A program made the position numbers and the translations under genes. From positions 1-26,337 of the forward strand of contig CYKH01001898.1 of NCBI GenBank assembly GCA_001460835.1: a stretch of DNA of 26,337 bases, read 5' to 3'. The notes beneath the pieces were generated by a model, which searched no databases, was not told the origin of the DNA, and worked only from the letters and a program-made list of their open reading frames with translations. Source of the DNA: Bodo saltans. Lineage: Eukaryota > Euglenozoa > Kinetoplastea > Eubodonida > Bodonidae. Below are positions 1 through 6,482 of this stretch, piece by piece (positions within the stretch are counted from its first letter, which is position 1; every line of letters begins with the position of its first letter).

Positions 1-672
1 ATTGTTGAATTATATACCTGCTTCATTTCCTTGCTTGAGAATCGTTGATCTCTCTCTGAACTTCTTTGTTTGAAAACAAGAGATCAAAGGCACAAACATG
101 CGACACAAAAAGAAAAAGAACCTGTCTGACGGTATTCGCAAAACGGCTTTTAGTTTGCCAAACCGTTTTGCGAGACACGAAAATGGCACTGTGGAGCGGT
201 GTGTGACATTGTGCCCTGGTGCCTTGCAATGTGATGAAGGACTTGGTGGAACTTGCTGATCATGTTCGAATTCTGAAAGAGAGCTCTGACCGGTCGGAAA
301 ACAAAAGCTGTAACCGCTCATGAAGCACTACATTTTGGAGCTTTGGATTTTGGCTGATACTTGGACGCCTGAACTCCATCGTGTGCAACAAGTAGTCTCG
401 CTGTTTTAAATGCTCGCAAGTTTCTGTTAATACTGAGAGCCTTTTTTGCTCCTTCGTTGTGCTCCTTTGTTGACTTCTGCTCTCGCTCGATTCGAGCCGT
501 TTTTCACAATGTTTTTTCACACCAGAAGGATGTCTTCTTCCGTCTGCGCGAAAATAAATAAATGTATCGTTTAGCAAAAAGTATGGTAGCATAAAGCGCA
601 CTTCGATTTATTGCAGCAGTGAAAACAATTTATCTGAATGATGAAGGTTGATAATTGCGAGGAAGATAATTC
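1..672. other. gene-free lead-in, probably 3' UTR or intergenic spacer
   Basis: All three + frames close within the first 75 bases, so no recognisable end of an upstream gene can be read. The stretch is AT-rich and holds a strong inverted repeat (listed separately). Two opposite-strand open frames exist here, but they resemble nothing I know and would make a strand switch less than 100 bases from the next gene. I see no tRNA, snRNA or rRNA-like sequence. It most likely holds the 3' UTR of the previous gene plus the short spacer before the first acceptor site. Confidence 0.55.
136..173. repeat. 11-bp perfect inverted repeat (hairpin)
   Basis: Bases 136-146 (TCGCAAAACGG) are the exact reverse complement of 163-173 (CCGTTTTGCGA), with a 16-base loop. 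In RNA this gives a stable 11-bp stem. It lies in the gene-free lead-in, so it could be a 3' UTR element of the upstream gene. Its function is unknown. Confidence 0.7.
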
Positions 673-692
673 TTGTTGCTTTTTTCTTGCAG
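671..692 (+). promoter_or_regulatory. putative trans-splice acceptor (polypyrimidine tract + AG)
   Basis: A pyrimidine-rich run ends in TTCTTGCAG, with the AG at 691-692, four bases before the ATG at 697. This sets the start of the following gene: upstream in-frame TTG codons lie inside the tract and would be removed from the mature mRNA. Confidence 0.65.
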
Positions 693-696
693 GAGG

Positions 697-3327
697 ATGT
701 CAACCCCTCACGATGTTCGATACAGAGTCATACGACTCATGAAAGTTCATGATCGGTCGAAGCTCCCCAAGGTAAATGCCGTTCTTGACTCAAATGTTGG
801 GAAAGAAGAAGAGCTTATTGCAAAATGTGTTACGAAGTATGGATCTGAGCCCCCAGAGGAACCACTGAAGGAACGCATTGAGCGATACTTCAAAGCATGT
901 CAGCCCAATCGGGTCGGCGAAGCAGCTCAACTGGCAGCTAAGTACGCTGGCCGAAGCCAAGAGGCGATGTCAATTCTTGTGAAGAAACATGGACCTGAAC
1001 CTGATCCACCAACGCCTCGCTCGACGTCTCCTCAGGACAGCCAACAATCAGCACCACATCAAGCAGAAAATTCTGAAGACCACAGGAAGCGGCTCTCACG
1101 CTACTATCAACACTATTGCCCGGAAAAGGGTGAAGCTGAAGTTAACAAAGCAATTGAAAAATATTCTTTGTCTGGTCAGTTTGACAAGATGTGGAGGACG
1201 CTTGAGTCGAAGTATGGACCTGAGTCTGCTATTCCTTCTGAATCACAGGATAAGAAAACTAACTCTGAGAAGATTCAGGGTGATTTCACTGACGAGCGTC
1301 GACGACTAACCCGATTTTATCAGCATTACTGTCCAGAGAAAGGCGAATCTGAAGTCAGCAAAGCAGTTGAGAAGTATGGAGCGGCAGGACAGTTTGACAA
1401 AATGTGGAAATCATTGGAGAGCAAGTATGGACCTGAATCAGCCATCCCATCTGCCGAAAGAGGTGCTGCAAGCCAACCTCCGTTGCCCGAAACTGATAAC
1501 CAACGAAAACGCCTCGTGCGGTACTACCAACACTACTGCCCTGACAAAAATGAAGTTGATGTTGACAAGGCGATTGAGAAGTATTCTGCAACTGGAAACT
1601 TTCAAAAGATGTGGCAGATTCTAGAAGCAAAGTATGGGCCAGAGTCTGCTGTTCCAAGTATGAGTGCCACTGGGGCTGTTGCTCTCCCAGTGGTTGTTAC
1701 GAAACCAAACGCCGCAGTTGATGCGCATAAAGATCGCTTGAGAAGATTTTACAGCAAGTACGCTCCCGAGAAAACTGACGAAGATGTTGCCGCTGCAGTT
1801 GAAAGATACTCAAAATCACCTGGAGGGTTCGAGCAGATGTGGGCAACTCTCGAGCAAAAATATGGTCCTGAAGAAGTGTTGCACTCTGTTGATCTTGTGA
1901 TCAAGAGTGAACCGAAGGCAATGAGCGAATTTGACCCCGCGGCAGACAAAAGCTGGCTGACTCCTGTACTTCAAGATCACTTGAGAAGACTTTTTGCTTT
2001 CTACGCCAACTACGTGCCTGAAAAGTCCGCTGAGGACGTGACAAGGACGTTGCACCGTTTTACAAAAAGTATTGGAGGTGTTTCAGAGATGTGGGTCCAG
2101 CTTCAATCGAAGTATGGCCCCGAGCCCGCTGATCCAAACGCAGCACCATCGATTCGTGACCGTTTGAGAAAGTTTTTTTCTCATTATGCTCCAGAGCGCA
2201 AAGACGAAGCAGATGCTCTGATCAAAAAGCATGGATCTACTCCACAAGGATTTGAAGAAATGTGGGCGGCACTTGAGCGCCGCTACGGTCCCGAAGATTT
2301 CAACGACCCAAACGCAAAGCCAAGGCAGTTCAACATCGCAAAACCACGATTCACAATTACTCCACTGTTGAGACCAACTGCAACGATTGACGACGATCCA
2401 CAGCCACTAAAAGTGAGAAAAGCAGCTGATCTTGCGAGACTTGGTTCCAGCACAAAGCAACTGGTTCCACAACAAGCTGTAGTGGGTAGTGGAGTTGTTG
2501 TTCTTCACGTAATGGTCAAACTCTTTGGTGCCGAGTTTCTTTTGTATGAACGAGCCCCTCCTGAAAAGCGATCGAAATTTCGTGACGCTCTCGAAAGCGA
2601 TGTTGCTTTGAACAGCAATCTTCAAGCTCGCTGTGTTCGTGTAGTGCGATTGACAGCAGGCTCCGGACTGTTCTGTGAAGTTGATATTGAACTGCCACCC
2701 AATGCTGAGCCTGAGGCAGTGACTGGAGCGCTTCTGTCACGAATCAGCACTGGATCGTGCACATGTGCGGCGATTCGTGACTCGTACAGGAAAGACCTTG
2801 GAGGTAATCCCGTTCAGTTGTTTTTTGAGGACCTCACAGTTTTGGCTGGCTTGAGCAGGTCCCATCCTCTCCAAGCCCTTGTGACAAACGGAAAGCCACT
2901 GTTCACAGTCACTGAAGAGTCGACAGCGAAGAAACCCTTACTGATCGCCCCAGATCTCATGAATGAGCTAGCTGATCGTCGAAGTGCTTCTCGAGTAACT
3001 GGGCAGGCCAACCAACCGACTTCGACCCCAACGCAGACTCGTTTAAGTGACCAATGGTCACCTGCACCAAGTCGTCAACAAATCTCGTCGCCGTTCCTTC
3101 AGTCACTCTGGGAAAGCAACAATGGTGCAACAACGATCACGCAGGCTGGACGCTCTCCTCCAGCAATCGCACCGTATTCGCAACCTCAGCAAATCTTGAA
3201 TCCACTTGCTTCGACAGATCTTTCGAGGCAAACTGTTCTTCAAAATCAATTTAGCAGTAGCCCTGCCCAAGTTCAGCGTCAACCACGAACGAATTTTTCC
3301 GACATTGTTTCTGCTCTTAAGTTCTAG
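697..3327 (+). CDS. KYGPEP-repeat protein, eight repeats plus C-terminal domain
   Basis: This is an 876-residue protein. Eight degenerate repeats of about 50 residues fill residues ~9-535. Each has the form RLxRFYxHYxPEK, then a short helix-like stretch, then a GF/QF-x-MW-xxLExKYGPEx ending. The ending is visible at SKYGPES (three times), QKYGPEE, SKYGPEP and RRYGPED. Repeats 3-5 share YYQHYCP or FYQHYCP and are most alike, which suggests later internal duplication; repeats 1-2 are the most diverged. Linkers are Ser/Pro-rich. A separate region, ~597-750, looks globular, and the last ~120 residues are Gln/Pro/Ser-rich and probably disordered. Similar PEK...KYGPEP repeats occur in large protist proteins, but I cannot name this one. 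The 597-750 region resembles the small conserved domain seen in trypanosome flagellum attachment zone proteins; that is a weak inference. There is no signal peptide or membrane segment. Confidence 0.85.
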   Translation: MSTPHDVRYRVIRLMKVHDRSKLPKVNAVLDSNVGKEEELIAKCVTKYGSEPPEEPLKERIERYFKACQPNRVGEAAQLAAKYAGRSQEAMSILVKKHGPEPDPPTPRSTSPQDSQQSAPHQAENSEDHRKRLSRYYQHYCPEKGEAEVNKAIEKYSLSGQFDKMWRTLESKYGPESAIPSESQDKKTNSEKIQGDFTDERRRLTRFYQHYCPEKGESEVSKAVEKYGAAGQFDKMWKSLESKYGPESAIPSAERGAASQPPLPETDNQRKRLVRYYQHYCPDKNEVDVDKAIEKYSATGNFQKMWQILEAKYGPESAVPSMSATGAVALPVVVTKPNAAVDAHKDRLRRFYSKYAPEKTDEDVAAAVERYSKSPGGFEQMWATLEQKYGPEEVLHSVDLVIKSEPKAMSEFDPAADKSWLTPVLQDHLRRLFAFYANYVPEKSAEDVTRTLHRFTKSIGGVSEMWVQLQSKYGPEPADPNAAPSIRDRLRKFFSHYAPERKDEADALIKKHGSTPQGFEEMWAALERRYGPEDFNDPNAKPRQFNIAKPRFTITPLLRPTATIDDDPQPLKVRKAADLARLGSSTKQLVPQQAVVGSGVVVLHVMVKLFGAEFLLYERAPPEKRSKFRDALESDVALNSNLQARCVRVVRLTAGSGLFCEVDIELPPNAEPEAVTGALLSRISTGSCTCAAIRDSYRKDLGGNPVQLFFEDLTVLAGLSRSHPLQALVTNGKPLFTVTEESTAKKPLLIAPDLMNELADRRSASRVTGQANQPTSTPTQTRLSDQWSPAPSRQQISSPFLQSLWESNNGATTITQAGRSPPAIAPYSQPQQILNPLASTDLSRQTVLQNQFSSSPAQVQRQPRTNFSDIVSALKF

Positions 3328-3340
3328 AGTTACTGTACAA

Positions 3341-3497
3341 GATTGCCCCAAACAATGAAGAAGTGACGAAAAATCAACAGTACACAAGCGATGCTATGAA
3401 TGCCTTTCTTTTTCTTTTTCACTAAATCTTTTTCACTCAAAAAAGTCATGAAGCTCACTGCCAAGCTTTCTAACGGTTCAACCAAGGATGTTGAGTT
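3341..3497 (+). repeat. 157-bp tandem direct repeat, copy A
   Basis: Copy A is followed directly by copy B with a period of 157 bp. It contains a 3' UTR-like stretch, the full pyrimidine tract and AG (3444-3445), and the first 17 codons of ubiquilin. By eye the copies differ by about three substitutions and two compensating one-base indels, so about 97% identity. The copying duplicated a complete trans-splice acceptor together with the start codon. Confidence 0.9.
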
Positions 3498-3582
3498 GAT
3501 TGCCCCAAATAGTGAAGAAGTGAAGAAAAATCAACAGTACACAAGCGATGCTATGAATGCCTTTCTTTTTCTTTTTCACTAA
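3448..3582 (+). pseudogene. truncated ubiquilin 5' copy (44-codon reading frame)
   Basis: The frame begins with the same 17 codons as ubiquilin (MKLTAKLSNGSTKDVEL). It then runs out of frame through the 3' UTR-like part of copy B and stops at TAA 3580-3582, inside the second pyrimidine tract. The 157-bp period is not a multiple of three, so this ATG cannot join the downstream ubiquilin frame. If mRNA is spliced at the first acceptor (3444-3445), this would act as an upstream reading frame that could reduce ubiquilin translation. It is most simply a by-product of the duplication and not a protein gene. Confidence 0.75.
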
Positions 3583-3654
3583 ACTTTTTCACTCAAAAAA
3601 AGTCATGAAGCTCACTGCCAAGCTTTCTAACGGTTCAACCAAGGATGTTGAGTT
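3498..3654 (+). repeat. 157-bp tandem direct repeat, copy B
   Basis: Copy B carries the acceptor and start codon of the intact ubiquilin gene. Its boundary with copy A is seen where ...GATGTTGAGTT continues into GATTGCCCC in A but into GGACTCCCT in B. Confidence 0.9.
3561..3602 (+). promoter_or_regulatory. putative trans-splice acceptor for ubiquilin
   Basis: A T/C-rich tract (3561-3594) leads to AAAAAAAG, with the AG at 3601-3602, only two bases before the ATG at 3605. The upstream in-frame codons at 3557-3604 fall in the tract and are therefore not counted as coding. Confidence 0.55.
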
Positions 3655-4450
3655 GGACTCCCTCGACATTCAAGTGGACGAGCTGAAAATAATTCTTGCA
3701 ACTTGTGTGGATATTCCACCCGAGAACCAGCGTATTGTTTTTAGAGGGAAAGTTCTCAAGCCAGTTGACGTACTACGCAACGTCGGGATTGAAGATGGGC
3801 ATGCAATCCACGTTGTGCGCTCACAAGCTGCGCCTGAGCCAACCACTTCCAAACCAGCAACGATTCCTTCAGCATCGACTTCGCCAACCGTGATTCCACA
3901 GCCCGTGGTCGCACAACAAGCTGAAAATCCATATGCTGCGTTGTTTGGTGGTGTGACGGCCCCACAAGCAAGCAACCAAGCTTCAGGTGGGAATGCTTGG
4001 GCAGCCTCTGGGTTTGGTGGCACGTGGCAACCGTCCCCCCAGGAGGCCCAACAGATGATGCAGAATCCATTTGTTGCACAAATGGTACAGCAAATGCTTC
4101 AGAATCCTCAATTGCTGCAACAAATCACGGCGTCCAACCCAATGCTACAGTCGTTACCGCCGGAGGTTGTACGCCAGTCTTTGACTATGATGAACAACCC
4201 CCAGATGATGCAGCAAATGTCTCAAATGATGAATGCTAACGCGAGTGCCCCTAGTCAAGCGCCCCACAATCCTTTTACGGGTGCAAATTTGTTCACACCA
4301 CCACCTGTCCAAAACCCGCGAGAAGTGTATGCATCTCAACTGGACCAGCTGCGAGCCATGGGATTCCCAAATGAGCAAGCAAATATTGCGGCATTGCAGC
4401 AATCACAGGGGAACATTGAGTTTGCTATTGAGCGTTTGCTTGGAGCTTAG
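3605..4450 (+). CDS. ubiquilin (Dsk2-type UBL-UBA shuttle protein)
   Basis: Ubiquilins carry ubiquitinated clients to the proteasome and bind exposed hydrophobic segments. This 281-residue protein has the family layout. A ubiquitin-like domain covers ~1-72 (MKLTAKLSNGSTKDVEL..., PPENQRIVFRGKVL, GIEDGHAIHVV). A Pro/Ser/Thr linker follows. A Met/Gln-rich STI1-like region (~150-215) contains QNPFVAQMVQQML, NPQLLQQI and NPQMMQQM. A C-terminal UBA domain covers ~240-281, with the signature LRAMGFPNEQANIAALQQ and ending in IERLLGA. Human ubiquilins are about twice as long with several STI1 segments, so this is a compact single-STI1 form close to yeast Dsk2. The start follows the acceptor at 3601-3602. 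The 5' end is duplicated just upstream. Confidence 0.93.
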   Translation: MKLTAKLSNGSTKDVELDSLDIQVDELKIILATCVDIPPENQRIVFRGKVLKPVDVLRNVGIEDGHAIHVVRSQAAPEPTTSKPATIPSASTSPTVIPQPVVAQQAENPYAALFGGVTAPQASNQASGGNAWAASGFGGTWQPSPQEAQQMMQNPFVAQMVQQMLQNPQLLQQITASNPMLQSLPPEVVRQSLTMMNNPQMMQQMSQMMNANASAPSQAPHNPFTGANLFTPPPVQNPREVYASQLDQLRAMGFPNEQANIAALQQSQGNIEFAIERLLGA

Positions 4451-4568
4451 TTCTATTATTTGATTTATCCATTCTATTCACGATTCTGTCGTATCTATGC
4501 TGTCAATGCTGTCAAAAATCACTTTGCAATATTTGTTGCAAGAAAAAACTTCAGTACTATCTCAAGAA

Positions 4569-5465
4569 ATGTCGGGTCGTCGTGACAATGTCGAGCGCCA
4601 GCGCATGGACGTTCTTGGCGAGGGAACCTACGGTGTTGTTTATCGCGCCATTGACAAGACAAACAATCAAATTGTTGCCTTGAAGAAGGTTCGCCTTGAC
4701 CGCACCGAGGAGGGCATTCCACAAACTGCACTCCGTGAAGTCTCGATTCTGCAAGAGGTGCACCATTTGAACATTGTGAACCTCCTCGATGTGATTTGCG
4801 CCGATGGAAAGCTGTACCTCATCTTTGAGTACGTTGAGCAAGACCTCAAGAAAGCGATGGAGAAGCGTGGTAGCCCCTACACAGGCATCGCATTGAAGCG
4901 CCTCATCTATCAGCTTCTCGACGGCCTTTACTTCTGCCATCGCCACCGCATCGTCCACCGCGACCTCAAGCCCCAAAACATTTTGATCACCAGTGATCAG
5001 GCTTTGAAGATTGCTGATTTTGGCCTTGCCCGTGCTTTCCAGGTCCCAATGCACACCTACACTCACGAAGTGGTCACCCTCTGGTACCGTGCCCCTGAGA
5101 TTCTCCTTGGAGAGCGTCACTACACTCCAGCTGTTGACATTTGGTCTGTCGGATGCATCATGGCGGAGCTTGCTAAGGGCAAGGTTATGTTCCGTGGCGA
5201 CAGCGAAATTGGTCAACTGTTTGAAGTTTTCCAAGTGCTTGGCACACCCACCGAATCCGAAGGATCCTGGCCTGGTGTTTCCCGGCTCCCTGATTACCGT
5301 GAAGGCTTCCCTCGCTGGCCTGCGCAGAGCCTTGGTGCAGTCCTTCCTCAACTTGACGCCGACGCCATCGACCTTCTTTCCCAGATGCTCCGCTACAACC
5401 ATGCGGATCGCATTTCTGCCAAGGAGGCTCTTCAGCATCCTTGGTTCAACGAGATTCGTGCCTAG
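4569..5465 (+). CDS. CRK3: cdc2-related kinase 3 (mitotic CDK)
   Basis: CRK3 is the kinetoplastid CDK1 equivalent, driving the cell cycle with mitotic cyclins. The 298-residue protein is almost all kinase domain. Visible elements are the glycine loop GEGTYGVV (residues 17-24) with the inhibitory Thr/Tyr pair, catalytic Lys39 in VALKK, a PQTALRE cyclin-binding helix in place of [15 protein letters not shown] with catalytic Asp132, DFGLA, and the T-loop [14 protein letters not shown] with activating Thr165. [20 protein letters not shown] and [14 protein letters not shown] match trypanosomatid CRK3 as I know it, which separates it from CRK1 and other CRKs. I chose ATG 4569; upstream ATGs at 4497 and 4506 are in frame but give an atypical extension. 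ATG 4605 (MDVLGEG) would also leave a complete kinase domain. Confidence 0.93.
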   Translation: MSGRRDNVERQRMDVLGEGTYGVVYRAIDKTNNQIVALKKVRLDRTEEGIPQTALREVSILQEVHHLNIVNLLDVICADGKLYLIFEYVEQDLKKAMEKRGSPYTGIALKRLIYQLLDGLYFCHRHRIVHRDLKPQNILITSDQALKIADFGLARAFQVPMHTYTHEVVTLWYRAPEILLGERHYTPAVDIWSVGCIMAELAKGKVMFRGDSEIGQLFEVFQVLGTPTESEGSWPGVSRLPDYREGFPRWPAQSLGAVLPQLDADAIDLLSQMLRYNHADRISAKEALQHPWFNEIRA

Positions 5466-5500
5466 ATTTTTGTGTTTTTTTGCCACCTAGATTTTTTTGA

Positions 5501-5523
5501 ATGCAGTACGCACAATACTGCAT
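5501..5523. repeat. 8-bp perfect inverted repeat in the CRK3 3' UTR
   Basis: ATGCAGTA (5501-5508) pairs exactly with TACTGCAT (5516-5523) across a 7-base loop, 36 bases after the CRK3 stop codon. Just upstream, CCTAGATTTTT occurs at 5461-5471 (overlapping the stop codon) and again at 5486-5496. The stem could be an mRNA stability or translation element, but no function is shown. Confidence 0.6.
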
Positions 5524-5748
5524 GACGCAGAACGTTATTTTGCCCCCCTCCCAAGCAAGCGCAAGTGGTCGCTCTTAGGCGATTGCCGGCTTCTACATTC
5601 AATCTAGACATTTTTCAACCTCTCACCCTCTCCAACGGAATTCAATCAAGACCTCAACAATTCTTGTTGTGAATGTCAAATTTGAAAATATGTTCACGTT
5701 AAACCCCGTTACTCTTCGAAATCTTGATAAGAGCTCTGCAAGTATTGA

Positions 5749-6371
5749 ATGCTTAACCCTGAGCAGGCTACCACTGCCAAGTTGCTAGTGAAGGAGCACC
5801 AAGACCTTCAGCGACAGCTGCTTCAAGTCAACAGTGACCTGGATGATCACCTGAGTAGGAGAGGTCAAGGCCTCAGTAGAGTGCAACCCCTTGCTCGCCC
5901 CAACGGAACTGAGGCAGAAAAATTATCTCTCAAAAATGAGCATCAGAGAAAGGTGAACGACGAGCTTGCCCGTCAATTGCTAGTTGTGGATGCACTTGCA
6001 AAAACACCGAAGAACTCACCAAGCTCAAAGAGATTACTCGGCAGTTAAAAGATGCCCGTGAAGCCGAAGTTGATCGTGTACGACATTTTCAAAAGGCTGA
6101 GACAAAAGTAGAGCTACGTTTGAAATTACAGTCGAACGCGTCAAGGTCAAAAGAACTCTCTGTCACAGAGATGGAGAGCCTCTTGGCCTCGAAAGAGGGT
6201 GAGCTTGATGCGCTTCGAGATCAGATTTTGCAACTATCCAAAGCATCGACTGGTAAAGCTCGAGCGAGAGCATCGCATGACAAGCGATCGAGAGAGTTGG
6301 ATGAACTGAGAGGAGAAGCTGAGTTGCTCAGGGAGAAATTAGAAGCCCTTGAGATTCACGAACAGTTGTAG
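5749..6371 (+). pseudogene. frameshifted coiled-coil protein gene
   Basis: Two overlapping + frames make one heptad-rich protein. The first frame runs from ATG 5749 (MLNPEQATTAKLLVKEHQDL...) to TAA 6046-6048. The second is open across the crossover and reads NTEELTKLKEITRQLKDARE from 6003 to TAG 6369-6371. The frames meet at a five-A run (6000-6004); one extra A there would give a single frame of about 207 residues. Both parts share Leu/Glu/Lys/Arg-rich coiled-coil composition, so a single origin is likely. The second part has no ATG near its start (first at 6171). Explanations are a base-calling error in the A run, a real one-base deletion, or less likely a -1 slip at the AAA codon. I do not recognise the family; it could be cytoskeletal. 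Confidence 0.6.
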
Positions 6372-6449
6372 AAGTTACATCATCGTCAACCGATCTGCCT
6401 TGCTCCACATCGTTGCTGCACGCCTACGCTTTGTTACTTTCTAATTATG

Positions 6450-6468
6450 TTTTTTCCTCTTGAATCAG
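6450..6468 (+). promoter_or_regulatory. putative trans-splice acceptor for mitochondrial EF-G
   Basis: TTTTTTCCTCTTGAATCAG ends in an AG at 6467-6468, 14 bases before ATG 6483. The in-frame ATG at 6447 lies upstream of this AG and would be spliced away, which fixes the start at 6483 and reveals a presequence-like N-terminus. Confidence 0.6.
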
Positions 6469-6482
6469 TGGATTTCACAAAA

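Noticed and set aside
10-321. 103-codon opposite-strand frame at the left edge
   Set aside because: Its composition looks like translated spacer (runs of Phe and Ser), and it contains the inverted repeat, with no domain or start signal.
260-601. 113-codon opposite-strand frame near the left edge
   Set aside because: No recognisable protein features, overlaps another opposite-strand frame, and would need a strand switch under 100 bases from the first + gene.
4557-5486. 309-codon opposite-strand frame antisense to CRK3
   Set aside because: It mirrors the complete, well-conserved CRK3 gene; long antisense frames arise from codon bias.
5990-6010. Programmed -1 frameshift at the A run
   Set aside because: The heptamer in the zero frame is A AAA ACA, not a classical slippery site, and no clear downstream pseudoknot is seen; a missing base is simpler.
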